From positions 62,001 through 126,000 of the forward strand of contig QCLV01000001.1 of assembly GCA_003214295.1 (NCBI GenBank): a stretch of DNA of 64,000 nucleotides. The letters run 5' to 3'. Below are positions 39,430 to 49,068 of the stretch, piece after piece. The notes under the pieces were generated by a model. The model made no database searches. It saw only the letters and a program-made list of their open reading frames with translations, and was not told the DNA's origin. Both the position numbers and the translations under genes were made by a program. This DNA comes from Prochlorococcus sp. AG-418-F08. GTDB lineage: Bacteria; Cyanobacteriota; Cyanobacteriia; PCC-6307; Cyanobiaceae. The number at the start of each line of letters is the position of its first letter. Position 1 is the stretch's first letter.

Positions 39430-39603
39430 ATGACTACTTTAACTTACAGAGGTAAAAACTACGTTCAAAATAAAGAAGCTGCTGAAAAGCAACTTGTTGA
39501 ACTTACCTACAGAAGAAACGTATACACCAACAGAATGGATGACGCTTCTTCAAGTAATGAAAAAGCAGAATTAAATTACAGAGGTGTTAATTACACTAAA
39601 TAA
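39430..39603 (+). CDS. DUF4278-like small repeat protein (57 aa from the internal ATG; ORF-track start 39394)
   Basis: MTTLTYRGKNYVQNKEAAEKQLVELTYRRNVYTNRMDDASSSNEKAELNYRGVNYTK; three YRxxxY repeats. Confidence 0.8.
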   Translation: MTTLTYRGKNYVQNKEAAEKQLVELTYRRNVYTNRMDDASSSNEKAELNYRGVNYTK

Positions 39604-39619
39604 TTTAATTAAACAAATT

Positions 39620-39649
39620 AAAAGTCCCTTTTTCTGGGGCTTTTTTTTT
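39620..39649 (+). terminator. intrinsic terminator after DUF4278-like gene
   Basis: AAAAGTCCC-tttttct-GGGGCTTTTTTTTT stem-loop with T tract. Confidence 0.9.
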
Positions 39650-39680
39650 GGCTATATTTGTAAAGAGTCCTTTAAAAAAT

Positions 39681-40475
39681 ATGTCTGAAAGTTGCTGTAA
39701 TACAAACACATCGAATAAAGCACCTAATCACTTCGATCATAAAGATGCGATTCAAGAAAGATATGGCTCAGCCGCACAAGAAAAAGAAAGTTGTCTTTGT
39801 ACACCAGTTGGGTTTAATCCCGTTTTACTTCAAGCAATTCCTCAAGAGGTTATAGAAAGAGACTATGGGTGTGGTGATCCAACAAAATATGTTCAAAAAA
39901 ATGATATAGTCTTAGATCTTGGAAGTGGTAGCGGCAAAAATGCTTTCATTTGTGCCCAAATTGTTGGGAAAGAAGGGAAAGTTGTTGGAGTTGATCAGAA
40001 TCCTGACATGCTTTCTTTATCAAGATCAGCCTCCAAAGAAGTTACAAAAAATATAGGTTTCAACAATACAGAATTTCTAGAAGGTTCAATTGAAAAACTT
40101 GATGAATTAGATAAAGATTTAAATCCATTAATCGCAGATAAATCAGTTGATATTATTTTAAGTAATTGCGTTTTAAACTTGGTAAGTCCAGAATCTAGAA
40201 ATAACCTTCTAAATAACATAAAAAGAGTTCTAAAGGATAATGGAAGAATTGCAATTAGCGATATCGTCTCTAACAAAAAAGTTCCTTTAAGATTGCAGAA
40301 TGATCATGATTTATGGACAGGATGTATTAGTGGAGCATGGTATGAGCCAGACTTTATAAGTGATTTTAAAGAACTAGGATTTAAAAATTTAAAGTTTGCA
40401 GAAAGGAGTGCTGAACCTTGGAAAGTAATTGAGGATATTGAATTTAGAACAGTAACTTTAGTGGGCAATATTTAA
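39681..40475 (+). CDS. SAM-dependent methyltransferase, arsenite methyltransferase-like (ArsM-like)
   Basis: ORF track 39648 (TTG lies in the terminator tract); ATG at 39681; LDLGSGSGKNAFICAQIVG, LSNCVLNLVSPE, WTGCISGAWYE. Confidence 0.75.
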   Translation: MSESCCNTNTSNKAPNHFDHKDAIQERYGSAAQEKESCLCTPVGFNPVLLQAIPQEVIERDYGCGDPTKYVQKNDIVLDLGSGSGKNAFICAQIVGKEGKVVGVDQNPDMLSLSRSASKEVTKNIGFNNTEFLEGSIEKLDELDKDLNPLIADKSVDIILSNCVLNLVSPESRNNLLNNIKRVLKDNGRIAISDIVSNKKVPLRLQNDHDLWTGCISGAWYEPDFISDFKELGFKNLKFAERSAEPWKVIEDIEFRTVTLVGNI

Positions 40476-40511
40476 AAAAATTCAAGATTTGAAAATATAA
40501 TATAAATTTCC

Positions 40512-41681
40512 ATGAGAAATAATCTAAGAGATCAAATACCCGCATTAAAAAATAAGTATTATTTCAACTATGGCGGTCAAGGACCATTACCAAAATCTTC
40601 TCTAGAGGCAATAGTTAAAACTTGGGAAATTATCCAAGATTTAGGACCATTTACCAATGATATGTGGCCTTTTATTTACAAAGAAATATTGAACACAAAA
40701 AGAATGATTGCGCAAAAATTAGGTGTCAATTCAAAGAATGTAGCTTTTACCGAAAATATCTCTTCAGGTATGATTTTGCCCTTTTGGGGAATAAAAGTAG
40801 AAGAGGGAGAAGAGTTGTTGATAAGTGACTGTGAACATCCTGGGATAGTTGCTGCAAGTCGAGAATTTTGCAGAAGAAATAAATTAATATTCAAAATTTT
40901 GCCAATCCAAAAAATTAAAAATCTAAACGACGAAAATATAATTTTAGAGATTTTGAAAAATCTAAATAGTAAGACTAAGATCCTAATTATTTCTCATATC
41001 TTATGGAACTTTGGATATAAAATTCCTTTAAAAGAAATTTCTATCGAATTAAAAAATAATCGAGAAGATTCTTATTTACTTGTTGATGGCGCTCAAACCT
41101 TTGGGCACATAAATATTGAAAAAGAAGTTTTTTATTCTGATTTATATTCAATAACTTCTCATAAATGGGCATGTGGACCAGAAGGACTTGGAGCCATTTA
41201 TGTCTCAGATAGATTTATTTATGAAACAGATCCAACAATAATTGGTTGGAAATCATTAAAAAAAGAACAAGGCATTTATGAGCCTTCAGATAATCTTTTT
41301 CATGTTGATGCAAGGAAGTTTGAAGTGGCTACCTCTTGTATTCCTTTACTTGCTGGGCTCAGGAATTCTTTAGATCTTTTGGATAAAGACTGTCATGAAA
41401 AAGAAAAAAACAAAAATATCAAAAAATTAAGTGGGAAACTTTGGGATGAATTAAATCAATCAAAGGGTGTTGAATTAGTTTTAGAAAAAAAATATTTAAA
41501 TGGGATTGTTAGTTTTAATATCGAAAATATTAAAGATAAGGATAAATTTGTAAAAAAACTTGGAGAAAAGAAAATTTGGATTAGAGTTTTAGAAGATCCA
41601 AAATGGTTTAGAGCATGCGTACATCAAATGACTACAGAAGCTGAAATTGATTTACTTGCTAGAGAAATAAAACAATATTGA
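40512..41681 (+). CDS. aminotransferase class V (cysteine desulfurase / isopenicillin-N-epimerase-like fold)
   Basis: ORF 389 aa; YYFNYGGQGPLP, ISDCEHPGIVAA, LLVDGAQTFGHI, SITSHKWACGPEGLGAIYVSD. Confidence 0.85.
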   Translation: MRNNLRDQIPALKNKYYFNYGGQGPLPKSSLEAIVKTWEIIQDLGPFTNDMWPFIYKEILNTKRMIAQKLGVNSKNVAFTENISSGMILPFWGIKVEEGEELLISDCEHPGIVAASREFCRRNKLIFKILPIQKIKNLNDENIILEILKNLNSKTKILIISHILWNFGYKIPLKEISIELKNNREDSYLLVDGAQTFGHINIEKEVFYSDLYSITSHKWACGPEGLGAIYVSDRFIYETDPTIIGWKSLKKEQGIYEPSDNLFHVDARKFEVATSCIPLLAGLRNSLDLLDKDCHEKEKNKNIKKLSGKLWDELNQSKGVELVLEKKYLNGIVSFNIENIKDKDKFVKKLGEKKIWIRVLEDPKWFRACVHQMTTEAEIDLLAREIKQY

Positions 41682-41713
41682 CTTAAAGATCTATTGGCAT
41701 AAAAAAATTTAGT

Positions 41714-42418
41714 TTACCAAGGTATCTCCGAGTTATCCCATGCAATAAATTTTCCTGTAAATTTTGGTGATTGATTTTTAATAATATTAATCAAGAATTG
41801 GGAGGATTTTTCTTTACTAAATAATTTATGTTCTGGAACAAATTTATGAAAAGGTCTAGATAAATCAGTATCTACAGTTCCTGGATGAAGCAATGTAATA
41901 GTAGCCTTTGGGAAACGTCTAGCCCATTCAATACTTAAAGATTTTAAAAACTGATTTTGCGCAGATTTTGCAGCTCTATATGAATACCAACCTCCAGTTT
42001 GATTATCTCCAATACTACCAACTCTTGCACTTATACTTGCAAAATTAAAATCAAAATCTTTTGGTATAAATTCTTCAATCGCTTTAGCTAATAAAATAGG
42101 AGAAAAGGCATTTATTGAAAAACTTTCCATCATATTTTTTTTATCAAGATGTTGTAATCTTTTTTCTGGTTGAAGAGAATCACTATGAAGTCTACCTGCA
42201 GCATTAACAACTAGCCTTAATTTTGAAGGATGATTTGATATTTTATTTTTCAACTGCAAAAGGGATTGAGAATCCTCTATATCTAATTCCCAAAAAGGAT
42301 TAAATTCACTTTTTCTTCCACACAAAACAACATCTAAATCTTTTTCACTTTCATTCAAATCTTTAGCTAGTTGTGTTCCAATTCCACCTGCGCCTACAAC
42401 TAAGGCTAAGCCTTTCAT
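41714..42418 (-). CDS. short-chain dehydrogenase (C-factor/CsgA-like)
   Basis: ORF 234 aa; LALVVGAGGIGTQLAK, VVNAAGRLHSD, WYSYRAAKSAQNQFLKSL. Confidence 0.8.
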   Translation of the reverse strand: MKGLALVVGAGGIGTQLAKDLNESEKDLDVVLCGRKSEFNPFWELDIEDSQSLLQLKNKISNHPSKLRLVVNAAGRLHSDSLQPEKRLQHLDKKNMMESFSINAFSPILLAKAIEEFIPKDFDFNFASISARVGSIGDNQTGGWYSYRAAKSAQNQFLKSLSIEWARRFPKATITLLHPGTVDTDLSRPFHKFVPEHKLFSKEKSSQFLINIIKNQSPKFTGKFIAWDNSEIPW

Positions 42419-42489
42419 TTTATTAAAAATAACTCAATTTATTCTAAGAAACTTTTCTTGTAATTTGCGTAAAGATCTTTCTTTTTTGA

Positions 42490-44034
42490 TTAGGAAATTT
42501 TATTGAGATTTATTTTTTCTTTTAATAATTTATAAGCTATTTTTCTATCATCAAAATTAATAACTTTATCATTGAGAATTTGGTAGTCTTCATGTCCTTT
42601 TCCTGCAATTAAAACAATATCTTTTTTATTGGCAAATTTAATAGATTCATTAATTGCATTAAATCTGTCAATTTCAATTGTTATTTTCTCTCTTTTTTTT
42701 ATACCCATCAAAATATCATTTACTATCTTTTGAGGTTCTTCTGATCTTGGATTATCTGAAGTTATAAAAAGTTGATCAGAAAACTCTTCAGCTATTGATC
42801 CCATTAAAGGCCTTTTACTACGATCACGATCTCCGCCACAGCCAAAAACAGTTATTAATTTCCCTTTACAAAGTTTTTTAATTGATTGCAAAACTTTTTT
42901 TAATCCATCAGGAGTGTGGGCATAATCAACAATTACTGTTGGAAGAGATCTTGAAACTTCATTATTATCAATTTGTATTTTCTCCATTCTCCCAGGAGCA
43001 CCAGGGAAAGATTGTATTAACTTTGATAGATCTTTTAAAGAAAAATTAAGTTTATACAAAATTGTTATTGCTTGAATCGCATTCATTAAATTAAATTCCC
43101 CGATAAGTGGAACAAAAAGTTGAATTTTTTCCCTAGGTGTATGAAAAATACAGGTGGAACCACTTTCAGTAAATTTTTTATCTGTTACGAAAAAAAAATC
43201 ATCATTTTCAAATTCACTTTCAGTAATCTTTGTAGAGACTAATAAAGATCTTTTTTCAAGATCAGATGATAATTTAGATATCCAATTGTCATCATGATTT
43301 AATACACAAATCCCATCTTTTTCTTTTAAGTAAGGTGGGAAAAATAATTTTCTTTTTGTTTGAAAATATGATTCCATATCTGAGTGATAATCAAGATGAT
43401 CTTGAGTTAAATTAGTAAAAATAGCCGCCTCAAATTCGCATCCTGATATCCTGTTTTGAGCAATAGAATGAGAACTTACCTCTAATATCGCGAATTCAGA
43501 TTCTGCCTCAACAGCAGCATTTAATTTCTTTTGGAGTTTATCGGCGAAATCAGTTGTATGAAGAGCCACTTCTGAAAAGCCAGGCCATCTATTGTGCAAG
43601 GTCCCAAATAATGCAGTCTTTCTCCCTAATTTTTTTAAAAGATATTCCAATAAAAAAGTAATTGTCGTTTTTCCATTTGTACCCGTAACACCAATAAGTT
43701 TAAGTTTTCTTGAAGGCCTATTCCAAAACTCAGCGACTATTTGACCAAAAATATAATCTAAATTATCCTCTATAACCAAAATTCTTTCTCGATCAATATA
43801 TCCAATTTTCTCTTTTGCAGCAGGCCCAATAATGGCAGCCTCTGCACCATTTTCAATTGCATCAATACAATATTTTCCTCCATCAACATTTAAACCAGGC
43901 ATTCCTAAAAATAAAGTTCCTTTTTGTACTTCTTTAGAGTTAAAAGAAATATTATTTATTTCATGATCGATTAAATCTAATGAAGGAATAATTCCTACCA
44001 AATCTAAAAGTTTATGTAATTTTATAGATCTCAT
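42490..44034 (-). CDS. murE: UDP-N-acetylmuramoyl-L-alanyl-D-glutamate--2,6-diaminopimelate ligase
   Basis: ORF 514 aa; GVTGTNGKTTITFLLEYLL, ILEVSSHSIAQNRI, DYAHTPDGLKKVL, TSDNPRSEEP. Confidence 0.96.
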   Translation of the reverse strand: MRSIKLHKLLDLVGIIPSLDLIDHEINNISFNSKEVQKGTLFLGMPGLNVDGGKYCIDAIENGAEAAIIGPAAKEKIGYIDRERILVIEDNLDYIFGQIVAEFWNRPSRKLKLIGVTGTNGKTTITFLLEYLLKKLGRKTALFGTLHNRWPGFSEVALHTTDFADKLQKKLNAAVEAESEFAILEVSSHSIAQNRISGCEFEAAIFTNLTQDHLDYHSDMESYFQTKRKLFFPPYLKEKDGICVLNHDDNWISKLSSDLEKRSLLVSTKITESEFENDDFFFVTDKKFTESGSTCIFHTPREKIQLFVPLIGEFNLMNAIQAITILYKLNFSLKDLSKLIQSFPGAPGRMEKIQIDNNEVSRSLPTVIVDYAHTPDGLKKVLQSIKKLCKGKLITVFGCGGDRDRSKRPLMGSIAEEFSDQLFITSDNPRSEEPQKIVNDILMGIKKREKITIEIDRFNAINESIKFANKKDIVLIAGKGHEDYQILNDKVINFDDRKIAYKLLKEKINLNKIS

Positions 44035-44042
44035 ATGAAAAA

Positions 44043-44345
44043 TTATTTCTCCAGAATGGTACTAATATTTTTTTGAAACCAATTCTTTAATTGATCATCT
44101 TTTAATCTTGGAGAAATGCGGGGCAATTCTATAATCTCCTCGGACATAATTCCTTCAACAGCAATAACAGGTACTTCATAATCATATTTTTTATATTTAT
44201 CTTTATATAAATCGACCCTATCAATATCAATTTCTTTAAGCTCCTCCAGATTAGGGAATAACTCATTAAGATTTATTTTTGCCAGTTTATTTTTTAATGA
44301 ATCACAAAGGCAACATCCCTGCCTAACAAAAATAAATATTTTCAT
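44043..44345 (-). CDS. glutaredoxin-like protein (DUF836-type)
   Basis: ORF 100 aa; FVRQGCCLCDSLKNKL. Confidence 0.8.
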   Translation of the reverse strand: MKIFIFVRQGCCLCDSLKNKLAKINLNELFPNLEELKEIDIDRVDLYKDKYKKYDYEVPVIAVEGIMSEEIIELPRISPRLKDDQLKNWFQKNISTILEK

Positions 44346-44582
44346 TTAGTCAGGCACAGGGTCACATCCACAGGGAGTTAAAGGATGACATCTGCTTAAT
44401 CTTCTTAAAGTTAACCACCCTCCCTTCCAAGGACCATGTCTAGTAATTGCCTCATATCCATAAGAGCTACAACTTGGAATAAATCTACATCTTGGTCCGA
44501 AAAAAGGAGAAAACCACTTTTGATAGAACGAAATCATAAAAAGAAGTATAGAAGTAATTGATTTATTAATAGTTTTGAACAC
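44346..44582 (-). CDS. yidD: membrane protein insertion efficiency factor
   Basis: ORF 78 aa; FYQKWFSPFFGPRCRFIPSCSSYGYEAITRHGPWKGGWLTLRRLSRCHPLTPCGCDPVPD. Confidence 0.95.
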   Translation of the reverse strand: MFKTINKSITSILLFMISFYQKWFSPFFGPRCRFIPSCSSYGYEAITRHGPWKGGWLTLRRLSRCHPLTPCGCDPVPD

Positions 44583-44676
44583 TTTAATGATGTAAAATAA
44601 TATTTCAGTAGTAATTAGTTTAATTGAATTTAATCAATTATCCAATTTATTGCAAATTTCTATTTAATTTAAAATT

Positions 44677-45285
44677 ATGTCAAGATACCGCGGCCCCAGA
44701 TTAAGGGTTACGCGTCGCTTGGGAGAACTACCAGGTCTCACTAGGAAAGCTTCAAAGAAGTCTAATCCTCCAGGTCAGCACGGCCAAGCCCGTCGCAAGC
44801 GATCAGAATATGCTATTCGTCTAGAAGAAAAGCAGAAACTTAGGTTTAATTATGGGGTTTCTGAAAAACAACTAGTTCGTTATGTAAAAAAAGCTAGAGC
44901 TCAAGAAGGATCTACAGGAACTAACCTACTAAGACTTTTAGAAAACAGACTTGATAATGTTTGTTTTAGATTAGGTTTTGGAGGTACTATTCCAGGCTCA
45001 AGACAATTAGTAAATCATGGCCACGTAACCGTTAATGGAAAGGTTCTTGATATTGCTGGTTATCAATGCAAATCAGGCGATGTAATCGGAATTAAAGAAA
45101 ACAAAGCAAGCAAAAAACTTGTAGAAGGTAATATAGAATTCCCTGGTTTAGCAAATGTCCCACCTCATCTTGATTTAGACAAACCTAAATTAACGGGAAA
45201 AATAAATGGGAAATGCGATAGAGAGTGGGTGGCTCTTGAAATAAACGAACTACTAGTTGTTGAATATTATTCAAGAAAAGTTTAA
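44677..45285 (+). CDS. rpsD: 30S ribosomal protein S4
   Basis: ORF 202 aa; [36 protein letters not shown]. Confidence 0.98.
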   Translation: MSRYRGPRLRVTRRLGELPGLTRKASKKSNPPGQHGQARRKRSEYAIRLEEKQKLRFNYGVSEKQLVRYVKKARAQEGSTGTNLLRLLENRLDNVCFRLGFGGTIPGSRQLVNHGHVTVNGKVLDIAGYQCKSGDVIGIKENKASKKLVEGNIEFPGLANVPPHLDLDKPKLTGKINGKCDREWVALEINELLVVEYYSRKV

Positions 45286-45307
45286 TACTACTTTTCTTTG
45301 GATTATT

Positions 45308-45340
45308 AAATCTCTCTTTAAAAAAGGAGAGATTTAATTT
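45308..45340 (+). terminator. intrinsic terminator-like hairpin after rpsD
   Basis: AAATCTCTC-tttaaaaaag-GAGAGATTT inverted repeat followed by AT-rich tract. Confidence 0.65.
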
Positions 45341-45360
45341 AATTCTTATTTTTAAAAATA

Positions 45361-46524
45361 ATGGGAAATAAGGAAAATAATATAAAAAAGCCAGGTTTTA
45401 AGACCTTATCTATTCACCATGGGGAAACATTTGCTGAAGAAACTGGATGCGTTATGCCTCCTATTTTTTCTACATCTACTTTCAAACATGGAAATAAAGA
45501 TAATTTCGACTACACCAGATCAGGCAATCCAAACTTTAGAATTCTAGAAAACATCCTTAAATCAATAGAAGATTCTAAATACTGTACAGTTTTTGGATCT
45601 GGAATTAGCGCTGTAACTGCAATTTCATCAACACTGAAATCAGGTGACAAGATACTCTGCGAGTCAAATCTCTATGGTTGTACCGTGAGGATGTTCGAAA
45701 AAGTTTTCAAGAAATTTGGACTAGAAGTTTTATACACAGATTTTACAAACGAAAATAATGTCAAAAAGATTTCAAACTTCGAGCCAACCTTGATATGGCT
45801 AGAAAGTCCAACTAATCCACTTTTGAAGGTACTCGATATTAAGGCGATTTGTGATGAAGCGAATAAACTCGAAATACCAGTAGTTGTAGACAACACATTT
45901 TCTACAGCGCTTATTCAAAAACCATTAGACCTTGGTGCAACACTATCGGTTGTAAGCACCACAAAATTCATTAATGGACATAGTGACGCACTTGGCGGAG
46001 CAGTACTTACAAATAGTGAGGAATGGAACAGTAAGATGCTTTTCTCTCAAAAAGCTCTCGGGCTTCAACCATCTCCTTTTGATAGTTGGCTCATTACGAG
46101 AGGAGTAAAAACTCTTCCTTTAAGAATCGAACAACAAACTAAAAGTGCAGAATTTATTTCTGAAGAATTAGGTAATCATAAAATTATTAGTAAAGTAATT
46201 TACCCTTTTAATCAAAAACATCCGCAATTTAATTTAGCAAAATCGCAAATGAAATCTGGAGGTTCAATGATCACCCTAAAATTAAATTTAAATAAAGAGG
46301 ATACTTTTAAATTTTGCAAATCTCTCAAATATTTCTCTCTAGCAGAAAGCCTTGGAGGAGTTGAAAGTTTAATTTGTCACCCTGCAACGATGACTCATGC
46401 TTCTGTTGATGACAATACAAAAAATCTACTAGGGATAGATGATGCTCTTGTCAGATTATCAATTGGATGTGAAGATACAAACGATTTATTCTCGGACATT
46501 TTATTTGCTTTAAATAAATTCTGA
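45361..46524 (+). CDS. metB: cystathionine gamma-synthase / trans-sulfuration PLP enzyme
   Basis: ORF 387 aa; MPPIFSTSTFKHG, YTRSGNPNFRILE, VVDNTFSTALIQKPLDLGA, STTKFINGHSDALGG. Confidence 0.9.
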   Translation: MGNKENNIKKPGFKTLSIHHGETFAEETGCVMPPIFSTSTFKHGNKDNFDYTRSGNPNFRILENILKSIEDSKYCTVFGSGISAVTAISSTLKSGDKILCESNLYGCTVRMFEKVFKKFGLEVLYTDFTNENNVKKISNFEPTLIWLESPTNPLLKVLDIKAICDEANKLEIPVVVDNTFSTALIQKPLDLGATLSVVSTTKFINGHSDALGGAVLTNSEEWNSKMLFSQKALGLQPSPFDSWLITRGVKTLPLRIEQQTKSAEFISEELGNHKIISKVIYPFNQKHPQFNLAKSQMKSGGSMITLKLNLNKEDTFKFCKSLKYFSLAESLGGVESLICHPATMTHASVDDNTKNLLGIDDALVRLSIGCEDTNDLFSDILFALNKF

Positions 46525-46527
46525 AAA

Positions 46528-47997
46528 TTGAGAGATTTACTTAAAAAACCTATATGGAAAAATTTAGAGTTGGGATATGCAATTCCTGATAGTATTCATG
46601 CTGTTTCTGTAGCATTACCAACTTGGAATGATGTAATAAATTACGAGGAAAAAGATCAAGAATGCATGAATTTATTGAAGTCCATTTACCCACGATTCGG
46701 GCTAAACCCCATAGTGAAAAGATTATGCGAAAAAGTAAACCAGGAAAATTACTACAACAATAAAAGTATCTGGCCATATCCGAATGAAAGAATAGCTTTT
46801 AAAGCTAAAAAATACATTGATAGAAATACTTCTGAACAATTCTCGTTAATAGAAAAAAGAAATAATTTAGCTTTCTTAATAACTGAAAAAGAGGGCAGTA
46901 TTTATGCAAAATATTTTTGGCAACATACTGGTCTTGGTCTATCTTCAAGAGCTGCCGCTATAGAACTAGGTCTTGAAGATAGACCTCCAAAATCTTACGT
47001 AAATGAATGTTCTCAAAGAATAAAAAATAGAATTTCTAAATCTACAAAAATTGACTCTAATGATATTCACTTAACTTCATCTGGAATGTCTGCATTGCAT
47101 ACATCATTAGAAATCATATATAAATTATTTCCAGCTAAACCAACACTCCAAGTTGGTTTTCCATATGTAGATGTACTTAAATTACCAATGAAAATCTTTC
47201 ACGGAGCAAAGTTAATTACAGAAGAAAATTGCGCGGATATTGAATTAGAAATCAAAAGAATAAATCCATCAGCATTAATTATTGAACTTCCAAGTAATCC
47301 AATGCTCAAATGTGTAAACATTAAAAAAATTTCAAAAATTGCAAAAAAGCTAAATATTCCGTTAATTGTTGACGATACAATTGGTTCAAATTTAAATATA
47401 AATTCTATAGAACATGCAGATATAGTTTTTACTTCACTTACAAAAATTTTTTCAGGTAGTGGAGATATTCTTGCCGGATCATTAATCCTAAATCCAAAAA
47501 GCAAATGGATTGATCAATTTAGAAATGCATTAAACGAGATTAATATTCCAATACTTTCCGATGGAGATATAGTTTATCTAGAGAAAGTTAGTAGAGATGT
47601 AAATCAAAGAGTTTTTGAACAAAATAAAGCATGTTTAGAATTAAAAAAAAGATTAGAGACTCATAGCGAGATTAAAAATATTTTCCATCCTGAAAATTGT
47701 CCAAATTTTAATTCTTTACTTACTTCTAATGGGGGATACGGCTGCTTATTATCGTTTGAATTAAATGGAGGATTGAACAAAGCTAAAAAATTTTATGATT
47801 CCCTAAAAGTATCTAAAGGACCTAGTTTAGGTACAAAATTTACTCTAGTTTGTCCTTATGTTTTACTAGCTCATTATGACGAGTTGGATTGGGCTGAAAG
47901 TTTTGGTATACCCTCGCACCTTATTAGAGTATCAGTTGGATTAGAAGACCAAGATCAATTATGGAAAACCTTTTCTGAAGCACTAAATAATTTCTAA
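46528..47997 (+). CDS. second cystathionine gamma-synthase-like protein with long N-terminal extension (TTG start)
   Basis: ORF 489 aa; ELGYAIPDSIHAVSVALPTWNDVINYEEKDQECMNLLKSIYPRFG N-terminus; PLP-fold core PLIVDDTIGSNLNINSIEHADIVFTSLTKIFSGSGD. Confidence 0.82.
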   Translation: MRDLLKKPIWKNLELGYAIPDSIHAVSVALPTWNDVINYEEKDQECMNLLKSIYPRFGLNPIVKRLCEKVNQENYYNNKSIWPYPNERIAFKAKKYIDRNTSEQFSLIEKRNNLAFLITEKEGSIYAKYFWQHTGLGLSSRAAAIELGLEDRPPKSYVNECSQRIKNRISKSTKIDSNDIHLTSSGMSALHTSLEIIYKLFPAKPTLQVGFPYVDVLKLPMKIFHGAKLITEENCADIELEIKRINPSALIIELPSNPMLKCVNIKKISKIAKKLNIPLIVDDTIGSNLNINSIEHADIVFTSLTKIFSGSGDILAGSLILNPKSKWIDQFRNALNEINIPILSDGDIVYLEKVSRDVNQRVFEQNKACLELKKRLETHSEIKNIFHPENCPNFNSLLTSNGGYGCLLSFELNGGLNKAKKFYDSLKVSKGPSLGTKFTLVCPYVLLAHYDELDWAESFGIPSHLIRVSVGLEDQDQLWKTFSEALNNF

Positions 47998-48081
47998 ATT
48001 CCTAATATTTACCGTATAGAAACTTATATACTCTTTTTCTGAATAATAGTTAGTATTAATATATATTTTCTCAATATATAA

Positions 48082-49068
48082 ATGGCAAAAATTTATGAGG
48101 ACAACAGTTTTGCTATTGGAAACACTCCATTAGTAAAATTAAAATCAGTTACTAAAAACGCGAAAGCTACAGTACTTGCAAAAATTGAAGGTAGAAACCC
48201 GGCTTATAGTGTCAAATGTAGGATCGGCGCAAACATGATTTGGGATGCCGAGAAAAGTGGGAAACTTACAAAAGACAAAACTATTGTTGAGCCAACTTCT
48301 GGAAACACAGGAATTGCTCTAGCTTTTACTGCTTCAGCAAGAGGTTATAAACTGATCCTTACAATGCCAGAATCTATGTCAATTGAAAGAAGAAGGGTTA
48401 TGGCAGTGTTGGGTGCTGAAATTGTTTTAACAGAGGCATCTAAAGGTATGCCTGGAGCAATAGCTAAGGCTAAAGAAATTGCAGAAAGTAATCCTTCTCA
48501 ATATTTCATGCCAGGTCAATTCGATAATCCAGCAAACCCTGAAATTCATTTCAAAACTACTGGACCAGAAATCTGGGATGATTGCGATGGTGAAATTGAT
48601 GTCCTAGTTGCAGGCGTTGGAACTGGCGGCACAATTACAGGAGTTTCAAGATACATTAAGCAAGAGAAGGGCAAGAATATTACTTCTGTAGCTGTAGAAC
48701 CATCACACAGTCCTGTTATTACACAGACAATGAATGGAGAAGAGGTTAAATCCGGACCACATAAAATCCAAGGAATTGGAGCAGGATTTATTCCTAAGAA
48801 CCTTGACTTATCAATTGTTGATAAGGTCGAACAAGTAACAAATGACGAATCAATTGAGATGGCTCTTAGGTTAGCTAAAGAGGAAGGTCTATTAGTAGGA
48901 ATATCTTGTGGGGCTGCGGCTGCGGCTGCTGTTAGATTAGCTGAACAAGATGAATATGCCGGGAAGACAATAGTAGTTGTTCTACCTGATTTAGCAGAGA
49001 GGTATTTATCATCAATTATGTTTACTGAAGTTCCAAGCGGAATCATTCAAGAACCAGTCAAAGCCTAA
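48082..49068 (+). CDS. cysK: cysteine synthase A (O-acetylserine sulfhydrylase)
   Basis: ORF 328 aa; [50 protein letters not shown]. Confidence 0.97.
   Translation: MAKIYEDNSFAIGNTPLVKLKSVTKNAKATVLAKIEGRNPAYSVKCRIGANMIWDAEKSGKLTKDKTIVEPTSGNTGIALAFTASARGYKLILTMPESMSIERRRVMAVLGAEIVLTEASKGMPGAIAKAKEIAESNPSQYFMPGQFDNPANPEIHFKTTGPEIWDDCDGEIDVLVAGVGTGGTITGVSRYIKQEKGKNITSVAVEPSHSPVITQTMNGEEVKSGPHKIQGIGAGFIPKNLDLSIVDKVEQVTNDESIEMALRLAKEEGLLVGISCGAAAAAAVRLAEQDEYAGKTIVVVLPDLAERYLSSIMFTEVPSGIIQEPVKA

Noticed and set aside
39648-39680. TTG start at 39648 for the ArsM-like methyltransferase
   Set aside because: It falls in the T tract of the preceding intrinsic terminator; ATG at 39681 gives the natural N-terminus.
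48546-49046. 166-aa antisense ORF inside cysK (and similar antisense ORFs in topA, hisF, pdhC, glycosyltransferase)
   Set aside because: Lies wholly opposite a strongly conserved gene, with composition mirroring the sense codons; no recognisable family.
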